Shown: positions 23,337-36,274, counted from the first letter of the stretch. The stretch: DNA of 51,180 bases from Tetrahymena elliotti 4EA (GCA_000231825.2 JH720326.1:546133-597312), one strand, 5' to 3'. The notes: generated from the letters alone by a model not told the origin. Made by a program: numbers and translations.

Positions 23337-26300
23337 TCAAAATATTTTCATTTTCATTTTAAGATTTCTAAACTTGATCAATAATATTAAAAATATTACA
23401 AAAATCAAAATGAATAATCCAACCAAAACCAATAATTAAGTATTAGCTTTTTCAGAAATTGGTTGCTAAATTGAGTTAATGCTAAATATTTAGCTAAAAG
23501 GAATCATAAAGCCTAGATTATTTATCAAGATATAAATTCTAAAAAATTTATAATTTTGAATGATATTTCTTTAATTATTTGATAAATAGGTAGATGTTAA
23601 TTCATGAGTTTAATTATTTAATTGCCTCAATTCCAACACCTCCTCTTTATATGCAACTATATTTTCATTTAACTAAAAATAATCTTATTAGATGTTTATA
23701 ATTGAAAAAAATGTTTACCTCTATATTAAGATCAGCAATAAACTCATGTATTAGTTAATACTAAATTTATGAATAAATAAAATATATTGGTTACTTTTGA
23801 GTAATATTAATATCTAAATCACTCAAAAATTTTATTATTGCTGAATTCAGTTAAAATTTAAATGTGTTTTTGGTTTTTTAAGAATAACAATCTAATGAGG
23901 TATTTTCTTCTTACTAGATAAAGCTCTCTTTAATAATATAGTTGTTTTGTTTAATATCAATACTAACATTCTCATTTTATACTTCTAAAAAGTAAAATTA
24001 CTTCTCCAAGGTGGTATTGGTTTCAATTTAGTTGAATGTAAAATTAACTTTATCATTAAAAATAAATATATTATCAGGAGAGTCTTCTAGCTGAAGGTTT
24101 TGAGACTGTTCTCTAGTAGATTTCTGTAATTTAGTTGATAAATATACCACTATTTTTTAATTTTTTAATTTGCTTATTAACAACAAAATGGATTCATTAT
24201 CAGATGATATTTTCTAATTGCTTTGATTCACTAAAAAAAAATCAATTTTTTTTTCAGATAAAATTAAATTGATATCTAAGGTAATATTTAATTTATGATT
24301 ATAAATTTCAAGATATTTCACATTTTATAGATAAATTAAAGAAACCTCTTAGTTTTTATAAAATTTATAAGAAGTTTATTAAATCTTATTATATAAATAT
24401 CTTAATTCAAAATCAACCATGAGCTAATTATGAGATTAATATTCTAAGTATAAGTAGTAATTAAAGCTCACATTTTCCAATTCTAAAATACTAAATTAGT
24501 TTTGCTAATTAAGTTTAAAGCTATAAATTTTATTTGGGTGCAATTTTTCGATATTTTTTTTTTCTTATATTAAAGTAATATGTAATATATTTTTACTTTT
24601 CATTTATTTGTCTAATTATTATACACAAAGTTAATCTTATCTTTATTTAAAATCTATGATAAGATCTTCTTATGTTTAATCTGAGCATATTTAAGGATAA
24701 ATAAATAAGTAAGAATTGTAGGGAATATTATTTCTAATGCCTTAGATGGATATATTGCAGTAATTAATAAAAATTTGCTAATCTTTTTGATTTTCAATCT
24801 TAAAAACTCTGTTTTGATATTTTTTATCAAAGAGATAAAATAAAACATTATTTTAATCAAAATAGAATTCATTTTTATTTATTAGAGATATTTTTTAATT
24901 TTCCTTCATCTGAAAATGCATATTTTCATTATTATAACCTGAAGATGTTTTTAAGTATAAAAATGAAAACTCCTTATTTCTGATAACTTTGTTTGATTTG
25001 GTGAGTGTACCTTCAATTTTTTCTACTTCTAGAGTTAAATTTGAATCATATTTGGAGCATCTTTATGATGATAATTCATAATTTGAAAACCAATAATCAA
25101 AAGAGAATTCATCATCTGACCCTTCAAATCTTACTTTATAGTTGAAAGTAGCATGAATCTAAAAAATAATCCATTCATTAAGTTATAATTAGAATTTTTA
25201 ATTTATTTATCCCCATTTCACAATCTAATTCAAAATAATTATTTGAATTTTTGATTATTATTTAATAAATTGGCTTGAAAATTTTTTTGTTTTTATAACA
25301 GATATTGATTGAGTTGAATAATATTATGAATACAGAGAGCATATCTTATTATCTATTTCTAAATATTCCTCTTTATAATCATTTTTTACTTAAATAATTT
25401 TATCTTAAGAATTATAGAGATAAATTAGCTCATACATTGCATCTAATTCTATGATTTAAATAGGACTTTGATCTTCTTTATTTTAAATTTTAATTGAAAT
25501 TTCTAATAAAGAAATAAATAATAAATTATTTACCTAAATAAAATGTAATGTGCTACTTCTAAATTGTTTCTTGATTTTTTAGTAAAACTAAACATATTTC
25601 TGTTTCTCTCTTTATAGGTTTGTCAATTTCTTTTAAATAAAATTAGAACTAATTGAGAATATTTGATTTTTCTACTTGATATAATGTTTCTAGCTCTTCT
25701 TCATTTTGTATTCTTGTATAGTATAATGGCCCATATCTATAATATTCTTGAGATTCTAAGTAATTTTTTGTCCAACAAAAAACCAAAAATAATTCTTTAT
25801 CTTTTTCAAATAATGAGTTCATCGCATTTTAGTCAGCATATTAATTATCAGTCTCAAAAAGAAATTTGAAGTAAACTATTATTGGATACTAATATATATA
25901 ATCACAGCAAGTTTTGATAAGAATATTTTCTTCAAGTGAGGATAATACTTTATCAATATTGAATTATATTTCGAAAAATTAATCTGATACTTAAGAGATT
26001 GTATATGGATAGTCAGTTATGATTTAAAATGTTTAATTTTTTGAGAAATCGATATAAAGAATTTAATCTCTTTAATTTAGCTTGTTGCTTTAAATAATCA
26101 TAGTCTTATTAAAATTATAATTGTAAATTTAAATTCTATCATCAAAATAATTCTTTTTAAATTGTATTTGATGATTAAAAATAGTAGTAATTACTAGAGG
26201 GTCTTTACTCCAATATTTTTCAATATTTTCCTTTTATATCAAAAGATAATTGTCTGATTTTGACTCAAGAGGAGTAATAAACTCTTTGTCTTTAGAGTTT

Positions 26301-27969
26301 CTAATTAAAATAGTAAAATAATTTTTATATTCAAAATGAACAATAAAGTCTGTATTTTTTAATTCTTCTGGAATGTTAAATTTAATTAAATTGTTTAATT
26401 CTTTGCCTTAATATATTGTATTGAAATAGATCAAGTTAAAATGCCTTATTTCAGGATAACTCTAAATCATTTCAAAAGTACAATAAAAAAATATTTTCAA
26501 ATCAAAAATACTATTATTAGTAATAGTGAAATCATCATCTTAGTGATCACTACTGAAAGATATTATTTTTTAATAACCGTCAAAGCCATTATATCTGATA
26601 AAGTCAAAATTTTAGCACTTAAATTTAAAAGAAAGAAAAATAAAATAATTCAAAAAATTATTAAATAAATTACTTTTTTTTCATACACTATCACTAACCT
26701 TTATTTTGATAGATTATTATTTTAATAAGACAGTTGAAGAGGTATTTAATCTGCCTTAAATCTGAAGCATAATTAATAATTAAATTTATTTTAATTTCCT
26801 ATCTCCAACATATTTAAATTATATTAAAAATCTAATATTCCTTTTCCTATTTATTTTTATTAAAATAAACATTTTATCAAATGAAATTTTAATAAAGATA
26901 ATTACCCTAAAAAACTACATCACCTAATCTATGCCTAAAACATACAAACCCTTTTTTATCCATTTACTATAATTTAAAAAATTTACTATTAGTTACAAGA
27001 TTTAAATCATTTGGATTTTCAAAATCAAAATTAAGATGCATCTTCTCCTTATAATATTCTTCAGTTGGGAGGTATATTGATATATTTTAATCAATATGGT
27101 AGAAACAAATACCTTAATTTAATTAAGATGTCTTTATAATTTATCTCAAATTAACTAAATTGCTCTCATTATTATTATTGTCCAAAACTCTCAAATATTT
27201 TTCTTCTAATTAATAATCTTAAAGAGTTTGTAACAAAAGAATTTTAGAATCTTTTTCACACTTGTATTAATACTAATATTTCTAATCTAATTAATAAAAA
27301 ATATTAGGCTCTAGAACATGCTCATACTTATCATAAATTACTTTGCACTATCCTATGAAGAAAGCATGAGTAAACCTCATCAAATAGACATTATTTGAAT
27401 TATTAATTTCATAATCTATTAAATAATTTAAAAACAAATCCAAGAAATTGCATTTTGAAAAAATCAATATTTTTATGCTGTTAGTAGTGCAATACTCCAT
27501 TATAATTTCAAAAACATAATAAAGAATTCCATAAATAGTTATTTTTAGGCACTCATTTTTATCACTCTAGAAAAAAATATCTTAAATTTCTTAAGAACTA
27601 ATCAAAAAATATTATCTTTTTATGTTGTTTAGATAGATATTTAGACAAGTTATGGGTGTATTAAATGTTATATTTTAGGGTCTTACTTTTAATAACAAAT
27701 TAAATTTTAAAATTATTTTATCATTTCATTAATTTTACTGATATCGATTTTCTAATCTTTCTAGGAATAAAAATAGCTTCCAATCAAGCAGCTTTAACTC
27801 TCACATTATATTCTTATCTCTATATTATCAAAAGAATTTAATGGTAGAAAATTACAAAAATTGTATTTTTTGAAAATATCTCCTGTGCATATTTCTTCTT
27901 TATTATTTGGTCCTACTCCATCTAGTAAGAGATATACTTTAATAGAAAATTAGCTACAATTACCTTCAT
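23337..27969 (-). CDS. giant single-pass membrane protein, copy C
   Basis: The most diverged of the three tandem copies, still 1,431 aa by the same plan. Exons: 27805-27969, 27739-27760 (22 nt), 26906-27685, 26695-26846, 25534-26617, 23719-25475, 23337-23672. The last intron (23673-23718, 46 nt) is absent from A and B. Intron 1 is 44 nt, as in A and B, and contains an in-frame TGA, which supports splicing. The donor of intron 4 could lie at 26694 or 26688. Conserved stretches include FCW, EYYRYGPLYYTRIQNEEEL, CLVLLKNQ and FSFDYWFSNYELSS. The C-terminus has a span (LLVLVGLFILIFVIFLILLI) and a basic tail ending MKMKIF. Long open frames kept at this divergence imply purifying selection. Confidence 0.78.
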
Positions 27970-29036
27970 CTTATGCACTATAATACAAAAGTTACTCTTA
28001 AAACTTATGCACCTCCAGTACATATGTTATTACCTCTCCTTAAGATAAAAAAGGGGATACTTAATTCTATTGAAATTCGCATTTAAGATCTATTTTTAAT
28101 CTGATTTCATAACTTAAACTGGCTATAAGGATACCTAAAAAACAGAGATAAAACTTATTGCTTCTTAAAAACTATCCAAACTTCATATTTATTCTGAATC
28201 TGGAAACAAAAAAATCTAAATTAAATATAGTCAGAAAGTATTAAGTGTATTAAATTTATGAATTTATTCAATAATCTTACCCTTTTCTGCGAATCACTCT
28301 AACAAAATAAATTAACAATTAGAAGTTTTTTTAATTTGATTTATTTCAATCCTTTTTCAATCTTTTTAAGAAATTAATCAATTCTGAATTTAAAACACAA
28401 TTCAAATTTTAAAATACTTCTGTGAAATTTACTACAAACTTTCTTTGAATTAAATTAATAAATAAATAATCAATCATTTTACTAAAGAAAGCACAAGTTG
28501 CTCTATTTGTTTCAAATTTCCTACTTTCATGAATGACCACCTACTATACATTGTAATTGTAGTTTTATAGTCTAAATATAAACTTTAAGAGTTATTTTCA
28601 ATAATGAGAATTTAAATATCTTTATAATTACCACATTAAAAACATTCCTACTTTTAAAATATTGTTAATATTAAAATGAGGATGGACATTTTTTTAAGGA
28701 AGTCTTTAAAAGTTAGAGAGAGTTTGAAGAATAAAATATATTCAATTCAAATTTTCTAGTTTTTAATTACTTTTAAATATTAATAATATATTAATAGTTA
28801 AGAAAAATAAACCTTATTAATTATGTAAAATGTAAACAATTATTAATATTATAAAAACTTTAAGTAATATATTTATATCTTTTTATAATTTTTGCACAAT
28901 AAATAAAATGAAGTCAGTTTTTTAATCTTTTATTTTATTTCATACAATCTTCTATCAAAAAAATAATTTCTCAAAAATTTAATTTGAAGCCCAGCCCGTA
29001 TAGGTTTGAAAAAGAAACTTTAGAAAATAAAAAAAA
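27970..29036. other. intergenic between copy C and LRR unit 5
   Basis: About 1.07 kb. The first part is the 5' flank of copy C and the last part the A-rich leader of unit 5. The two genes diverge from here, so it probably holds both promoters. I see no coding frame or RNA gene. Confidence 0.5.
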
Positions 29037-30860
29037 ATGGGATAAATAAAATCAAAAATGTAAATGACATAATTATTTCTTTTAAATAAGAATTTCATTT
29101 TCAATTAAATTTTTTTTTAGCATATAAAAAATATTCTATCATAAGATCTTTAAAAACTCTCAAAATAAGAAAAGATATCAAAGCTTTGAGGATGTAATTA
29201 ATTATTTTTATTTTTCTTCAATATTACCTAACTTCTCAATCACAAAGAGACAATTAAATTAAAGGTCACTTTATATTTTTAAACGAAACTTTCAAATAAA
29301 AGATAAAAATTTTACTTTAGCGGTCTTTGCCAAAATAGATTAGCTTCATTAGAGAAAAAAAAAAAACATTTTTAAGCGATTTATTTATTTTCTTAAAATT
29401 CAAAGAAGAATAGGTTTTATTTTTTTAATCATAAAATGATAAAATCGAATGAAAAAAATGTGCACTTTAGACTTTAGAGAAAATTGATTTAGAATTAAAT
29501 TTTCAAAAATTTGAAATTATTAATTAAATATCTGCGACAAAGTATTCTTCGTAATGCCAAAACTTTTAAATTAATGATAAATTAGAGTAAGTTTATTAAC
29601 AATTTTAATTTAAAAGTTTGCTCAATCTCATTTAATTTATCAAGAAATTTTGGTGCTTGAATTTAGGTATGAAAATATGTTGATCTTATTAAGAATAATT
29701 AATTTAAAAAATTTAACAAAAATAAATTAGTGAGGTAAACTTAGGATAAGATGCTTTGGCTTTAAGAGACACAATTAAATAATGCAAAAATCTGAAAGAT
29801 TTAACTTTGAGCTTGAAGTTTAATTAATTTTATTATTTGATAAAATTATATTAATTTTATATTTTGAAAGATTAATTAAATTAGACAGTGAAAAATTATT
29901 TCAGATATTAGATGGTATTCATGAATGTTCAAACCTAAAAAATTTAAGTTTAAATTTAAAGTAAATATTTAAAATAGTGTTTTATTTAAAACATAACATT
30001 ATATCTTGTCAAATAAGTGGATTTTCAATTCAATCTAAGGGAGCATAATTTGGATCTAGCCTGACAAATATGAAAAATATGAAATTTTTAGAATTACTTT
30101 TATAGTAATTTTAATTTTAAACTTAATTACTCATAAACAAATTGGTTAAATTAATACAGCTAAAAGTTTAATGATAACTAAGATGTTTATGATATGATAA
30201 TTGGGGTGTCTTAATGCACTAATTTGAGAAATTTATCTTTAACATTTCAGTAAATAAATACTTTTATTTCAATTTTTAGAATAACTTAAAATTTATGAAA
30301 AATAATTAATTAGTTATAATTGTGACATTTAAGATGAAGAGATATCTCAAATTGGATAAGCTTTAAAAATGTGCAAAAATATCAGGAATCTAAAAATGTT
30401 TATTTTGTAAGAAAATAATATTTTTCTTGTTAGAAACCAGAATTTTTAATTACTCTTTTACTTAGTTTTAATAACAAAAAAATACTTTGCTTAAGGGATT
30501 TTTAATAAGGAATTGCCTAATGTTAGAATCTTTCTATCTTAACTCTAATATTTGGCTTTAGAAAGTATCTTTTTTATTATTTTTAAGATTTCACAATAAT
30601 TTAATTTAAAATTTTGAAACTATAAAACTGAATAAAATTAATAATGTAGTAGATAGAGTCTCGAACTTATTTAAGAAAGTTTCACTACTTTTGTAAAATA
30701 AATGAAAGAATGGAAGAACTTGACTAGCCTTAAGTTGGTTATTGAGTAATAAACAATTCTACAATTTCAAATTTTGTAAAAGTATTTTTATCATATAGTT
30801 ATTATATTGAAAGAAAGAAACAAAAAAATAAATTTATAGAATTACAAGTAAAAAAAATGA
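29037..30860 (+). CDS. N-myristoylated LRR protein, unit 5
   Basis: Complete LRR paralogue, most like unit 1. Exon 1 (29037-29059) encodes MGQIKSK. Exon 2 gives IQKIFYHKIFKNSQNKKRYQ then SFED. An unusually long intron of about 410 nt precedes exon 3 (FAQSHLIYQEILVLEF, near 29620). LRR exons follow: ALALRDTIKQCKNLKDLTL, DGIHECSNLKNLSLNL, KGAQFGSSLTNMKNMKFL, GVSQCTNLRNLSLTF, EISQIGQALKMCKNIRNL and GIAQCQNLSILTL. All donors and acceptors are phase 2 and in frame. The final exon starts at 30650 and stops at TGA 30858-30860, one base out of register with the KKMRRLV reading used by unit 1. Confidence 0.75.
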
Positions 30861-31199
30861 GACGACTTGTAAACTATTAAATTAAATATTTTTGAATCAG
30901 AAAATATGCTTGTTGATTTGAATCTTTTAAAGTTTAAAACTTATTTATCATAAAAAACAGCTGGTGATGGAATAATTTCTTTATTTTTGTATTTGAGGAA
31001 CAAAAAATAAATTTTTATCAAGTATTTATATAATTTACTAAAGATTTTTTATCATTTTTAATAAAATTTAGATTTTTCTATTAAAATAAATAATAAAAAA
31101 ACAATTTTCTCACTTTGAAATTCAAAATAAAAAGTATTATTTTTTGATTACTAATTAATTAATTTTCTCCTTTAAAAATCTGTTTATGTGGAGAAGGGT

Positions 31200-31990
31200 A
31201 TGAATAATATAGCATATAGTGATGAGGCCATATTTAATTTGAGTGAAAATCTGGTATAAAAATACATAGAATAATCTCAAAAAGAAATAATAAATTTAAT
31301 ATATGGTCTTTCTTACCTAAGTATCCTGGGTATGCCTACCTTTTTGATTGATGAGAATTCGGTTGATTTAAATCAAATATACCAAATATATTAAAGAATA
31401 CTAGAATATTATGAAAATAATGAGATTGAATTATCTTGCAAGCCACAGATCTACAGATTTGTATAAATTTCTTAACATTTTATTACAAGTAATATTAAAT
31501 TTAAATAAAATTCTTCATGAAGCTCAGATCTTAATCCTCTAAAGCTGATCTGTGCTCATATGAAACATATTTTACAAAAGAATATTTTAACAGAAAATTG
31601 ATATAAGCTATCATAGTTGATCAAATTAGTTCAAAAGATGTGGAACAATATCCCTTAAAAGCTAATTAATAATTAAATTATTCAAGTTTATTTAATAATC
31701 TTTATAATATTATTCAAAATAAAGGAGTTAACTTTTGTGAATTTTTAAGTGTATTTTTCTAAAAAATATTTGGAAAATTTCTCAAATTTTAAATTTATTT
31801 CAGAAATATATTTGAATCTTCAATCATCTACCATTAAATTGGCTTTTCACTTATAAAATAATAATTTTAGTTTTCAATTTTTACACGAAACCAATTTTTA
31901 AATAAAATAATAGGGCCATATTATTTTATAAAAAAACAGTATGATATGGTTATATGGTGAAATTTTTTAAGAAAAATAGGATATTCGGTG
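31200..31990 (+). pseudogene. unrecognised gene remnant upstream of LRR unit 6
   Basis: A Gln-code frame runs from ATG 31200 to TGA 31518-31520 (106 aa), starting MNNIAYSDEAIFNLSENLVQ and including LSYLSILGMPTFLIDENSV. Further protein-like stretches follow in other frames (LNPLKLICAHMKHILQ near 31530; DQISSKDVEQYPLKANQQ near 31620). An intron or frameshifts could separate them. The 31640-31830 part resembles 36870-37030 at nucleotide level. I do not recognise a family. It may be a multi-exon gene or a relic. Confidence 0.35.
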
Positions 31991-32216
31991 AATTTTTTGT
32001 AAAGTCAACTGTATTACACAATCATTTGACCGAATGGCGAAACTATATATACAGTCGATCCTTATTAAATACCTTTTAATTTTATTTATTTTAATTGAAT
32101 GAAGAGATTTTTCAGTTAATATTTTTTTTAATTTAAAAATAGAATAAATTTAAGAAACATTAAGTAAATAAGTGATTGAATAATTAATTATAAGAAAGCA
32201 AAAAGAGATAAAAACA

Positions 32217-33659
32217 ATGGGATAAATAAAATCAAAAATGTAAGATCTAATCTTAATTTTAAAAATAACTAAAAATATTATTTACCATTTTAATTTTTAG
32301 ATCATAAAATTATTTTTATCTCAATAGAATTACAAAATTTATAAACAAGAGGTTTTACTAAAACATTGAGGATGTATTGAAATTTATTCAAATTTAAAAA
32401 TATTTAAATAATTTTCATTAAAAAGTTTTCTAATTCTCATTTAATTTACCATGAAAATTTGAAACTTCAATTCTTTTAGTATGAATAAGATGCTTTTATG
32501 TTAAGGGATGCAATCAAATAATGCAAAAATCTAAAAGATTTGTCTCTTAATTTAAGGTTTGTTTATTAAGAAAAATATGTTCCATTAATTTTTTATTTTA
32601 AAAGTGACTGTAAATTAAGTTGTTCATAAATATTTCTTATAATGGATGGAATAGGTGAGTGCTCAAATCTAACAAATTTTTCTTTTTTTTTAAGGTTAGT
32701 TATTTTTTAAAAAAGATCTAATTTTACATTATCAGCAATTAAATTTGAATTATATTAACAAAATAAAGAAATGTAATGCTAACATAATAAGGAGCATAAA
32801 TAGGATCTAGTTTAGCAAATATTAAAAATATGAAATCCTTACTGTTGGAGATATAGTAATTCTAATTTTTTCTATCAAAAATCAAAAAAATAATTTGTTT
32901 TTTAATTTAGCAATAATTCTATTGATAATTAAGATGCTTATGATATAATTATTGGAATATCATAGTGTTCAAACTTAATGAATTTGAATTTAAGATTTGT
33001 GTACATTTTTTTCATTTTAAGATAATTCTACTTAAATGGTTGAGTGAGTTGATTAATTGATATTAAAATAATTAGCCTTAACAGAGAATTTTAAGATGAA
33101 GGAATATCTTCAATAGGATAAGCTTTAGGAATATGTACGAATATTAGATAACTTGTTTTCAATATTACGTAAGCTTCATTTAATTATGGCATAGCTTAAT
33201 TTAATTTTTTTATTAAGGTTTTATAACAAACAATTTACATGCTTACAGAATTTGTGTGCAGGGATAGCATAATGTCAGAATCTTTCTATCTTAACTTTAA
33301 TTTTTGGATTTGGTTAGTAACAAATTTTATCAATTTTGTGCTTTGATCGTTTTCAATTTTTTTTCCATATAATATTCACTCAAATAAATAAATAAATTAG
33401 TTCAGAAAGCATCTAATAAAGTTTGATTACATTTGCGAATTCTATTAAACTATGTAAAAATATAACCTTTTTAACTATGATGATTTTGGAGTAATAATTT
33501 CATTTTTTAATGCTTGGATTTTAATATTTATAAAATTTGTAAAAAAGTAATACGAGCTCTTTAAATTAGTTAAATTAGGAACAATATCAAAGCTTTATAG
33601 AATAGAAAGTTAAAAAAATGCAACAACTTGTAAAGTTTAAGATAACAATAATGACCTGA
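32217..33659 (+). CDS. N-myristoylated LRR protein, unit 6 (intron 3 lost)
   Basis: LRR paralogue starting MGQIKSK (32217-32239). Exon 2 gives ITKFINKRFYQNIED. Exons 3 and 4 of the other units are here one continuous exon (FSNSHLIYHENLKLQFFQ then YEQDAFMLRDAIKQC): the intron and a few flanking codons are missing, with the frame kept. The following exons each hold an LRR: DGIGECSNLTNFSFFL, QGAQIGSSLANIKNMKSL, GISQCSNLMNLNLRF, GISSIGQALGICTNIRQL and GIAQCQNLSILTLIF. The last exon (33401-33659) has ANSIKLCKNITFLTM and reads KKMQQLVKFKITIMT to TGA 33657-33659. No internal TGA was found. Confidence 0.78.
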
Positions 33660-34149
33660 AATTTTATAACGTTGATTATACTTAATTTTAACTATTGAAA
33701 GTAATTATAAATATTTAAGTTTTTTTTATGAAATTAAGTTTATGTTTTTAAAATAAATTAAAAATTTTTTGCTTCACCAAACAAAAATGAATTTTTGGAA
33801 AACATATAAAATTGTATCTGTGTTCACATCCTTATTTACTTATTTATGATAATGAGCAAAATTTGATCAAAATTTTTATTAAAAAAGTTCTAATAATTAA
33901 ATACTAAACTAGAATAAAATTTGGACTCAGTATTTATGAAACAAACAACCATGTACATGATTATAATAAATTCAACAGCTAATATTAAATCTATTATTAA
34001 TACCGAAATATCATGTTAATTATGATTTATAGCTGAATCTTTGTATTCAAATCTAAATATAATGTATGTAAAGGTGAGTTTCCTGTTCAACATTATATAA
34101 TCTAAACAAACTAAATTCATTTTTTTTAATATAAAAAAATCCATTATAA
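33660..34149. other. intergenic, no gene seen
   Basis: A+T-rich spacer after LRR unit 6 with no sustained frame or RNA-like element. Confidence 0.5.
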
Positions 34150-34905
34150 TTTATTTTTGATTTTATTAAAAGAAATATTGTTATTTAAATACCAAGAGCT
34201 CTTTCTTTTTTTTCCAAAGGAATTATTATATCCAATAAAGTTAGTGGTAACTCTACGGAGAGCAGTCTTACTTAATTGGTAGAGATAAACAAGAAAAGAA
34301 ACAAATATATTTTTAGTATAAAAGTTGTACACTTAATGGGAGAGTAACTAATCAATTGAACCATAATATCAAAATTGTAAAGACAAAAAAAAAATAAATC
34401 AGAAAGAAGAATATAACATAGTTCAAGCTTTTGTTAATAATCAATCCACTCACTTCACTAAGATCCATTTAAAAAACTCTAGATGTCAATTAAAAGAATT
34501 TTTTTATTCTACAATTTAGAATACTCTTAAAAATAAAGGCCTAAAAGCCTTTAAAGTACCAACAATCAAGAATATTACTAATAACCAAATAAATGAAATA
34601 AAGAAAGAGTAACCTTTGCTCATAGAGTCAAAGGGTGGACAAATAAATGGAAAAAGATAATTTTTATAGATGAAATATCTTACAAAATACTTCAAGAAAG
34701 AGAAGTATCCTAAATAGCAGATACATTTATGAGAGCTATCTAGTATGAAAAGAGAATAAACTTAGCTGTTGTGAAATAAGCTACATGCTATTAGTCAGAA
34801 AGCACAAAAAAAATATTAAAGGAATAAGAAGTAGAATATCTTGAAAAGTGGCTTCCAAAAGCAGTAGACATCAGCCGAATTTAAAAAATATGGATAATTT
34901 TGTTG
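34150..34905 (+). pseudogene. Tc1/mariner-type transposase fragment
   Basis: Gln-code reading gives a run like an N-terminal transposase domain (VTLRRAVLLNWQRQTRKETN near 34240), then KGLKAFKVPTIKNITNNQ near 34540, and after a one-base shift FAHRVKGWTNKWKKIIFIDE near 34615-34675. The arrangement of linker, W-K-K and hydrophobics before DE matches the first catalytic Asp region of Tc1/mariner transposases. A decayed stretch with EYLEKWLPKAVDIS follows near 34835. The D and E of the rest of the triad are not convincing. It differs from the adjacent complete element, so it is a separate insertion. Confidence 0.55.
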
Positions 34906-35087
34906 AAATTAAATAATCATTTATAAATTATTGAAATTATGTATATTTTAATAAATAATTTACAAGTAAAATACATGTTTTTTTTAAATTAAATAATGAA
35001 TTCTTATTTACTCTCTTATTCTCTATTGATCTTCTAATTTAAGCATGCTCTTTTTATCTAAATATAAAAATAATAATACCTTCAATA

Positions 35088-35117
35088 ACCCTCTTCTAAT
35101 AAGTAATGCAATTCAAA
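35088..35117 (+). repeat. left terminal inverted repeat
   Basis: Starts ACCCTCTTCTAATAAGTAAT and ends ATTCAAA. It matches the reverse complement of 36429-36458 with a single mismatch (T versus C at the eleventh base after the leading A). Confidence 0.88.
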
Positions 35118-35280
35118 CGATTGGTGCTTTTTTGATGATATATTAGAAAAATGTGCTCAATTTTGGTTTAAAATCGACTATTATTTTTTTTAGTATATTT
35201 TTATCAAAAAAAATTAATATCAAAATCTATAAATAAATCTTAATTAAATTACAAGCAAAATTAATATAAATTCATACAAA

Positions 35281-36274
35281 ATGGAAGTAGAATCAGCAAA
35301 AAAGTAATAAATTGAAATAGAAGATCGTTGGTAAATGGTAGGCGCACACAGATTTGGGGTATTGAACAAAGACATTTCATCTTTTTTTAAGTTAGTGACT
35401 CTAGTGTTAGCAGAATCATTCAAAAATGGTAAATTAGTGGCTAAGATAAAAACTTTAGTAAATCAGGTAGACCATCTAAGTATGATTAGGACCATATATA
35501 GATGATTGATGAAATAGCTAATATTAATCCTGTTTAAACAGTGAATAATATTAAATCATAGATTTATTTTTAGATTCCTAGGTCTTCCTTAACTGATTTT
35601 TTGCATGAATTGGATTTTTCATTTTAAAAAAAGTAGAATTACAAAGGATACAGGAATCATGCCCTAAGCAATGTCATCTTTACTGATGAATTGTTTTTTA
35701 AGTAGTTTAATTGTTTTAACTACTCATAGGTGAAAATTGGTAAACCTGAGCAAATGCTTGTTATATCTATCTGCTGACAAGTTAGGCAGCGTAATGATCT
35801 TTGGAGGGATCTCTAAATAAGGAGTGACTTAGATCTGGATAAAACCTAAGCAATCACAGATAACTGCTAATATCTATTAAGATATTTTAGCTGAACTTAT
35901 AGTCCCATTTACTCAACAGCATTATCAATACTGTACAGAATATGAAAAAACCTGGTGATTTTAGTAAGATAATGCAGCTGCACATACAGCTGCTTCTACT
36001 AAAAATTGGTTTAAAGATCATAAATTTAAAATCTTTACCTATCCCCCTTCATTACCTGACCTTAATCCGAGAATCGGTATGGTCATACATAAAAACATCT
36101 TTAAAAAATGATAATAAAAGATTTGATAGAGATGAATTAATAATAAGAATCTAAGAGCTTTGGGATGCGTTAAATATGAAATTAATTGAAAAAGTCATTG
36201 ACCACACAAAAAAGGAGTATGAAAATGTAATATTAAACAATGGTGTCTATGAAAAGTTAAAAAAAAAAGAATGA
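35281..36274 (+). pseudogene. Tc1/mariner transposase, frameshifted
   Basis: Starts MEVESAKKQQIEIEDRWQMV. A helix-turn-helix follows (VSDSSVSRIIQKWQISGQ near 35395, with a frame change in the T run before it) and a GRPSKYDQDH linker. Catalytic positions are visible: Asp in VIFTDELFF near 35680, Asp in QQDNAAAHTAAS near 35968, and Glu in ESVWSYIKTSLKND near 36075, preceded by PPSLPDLNP, so a DDE triad with the family's spacing. A frame change lies between 35740 and 35775, a TGA interrupts at about 35953 (TW then F), and a further shift falls just before ESVW. The 3' frame ends KLKKKE at TGA 36272-36274. Clearly non-functional. Confidence 0.85.

Noticed and set aside
8845..27969. The three giant genes as the Tetrahymena mating-type pair family
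   Set aside because: That family has Cys-rich growth-factor-receptor repeats and several C-terminal spans in a divergent pair; these have few Cys, one span and head-to-tail order.
34265..34300. tRNA-like A box (TTAATTGGTAGAG)
   Set aside because: No B box, acceptor pairing or anticodon arm at correct spacing; it lies in transposase-like coding sequence.
34144..34332. 62-aa minus-strand frame
   Set aside because: The plus strand here reads as the N-terminal part of the Tc1-like transposase fragment.
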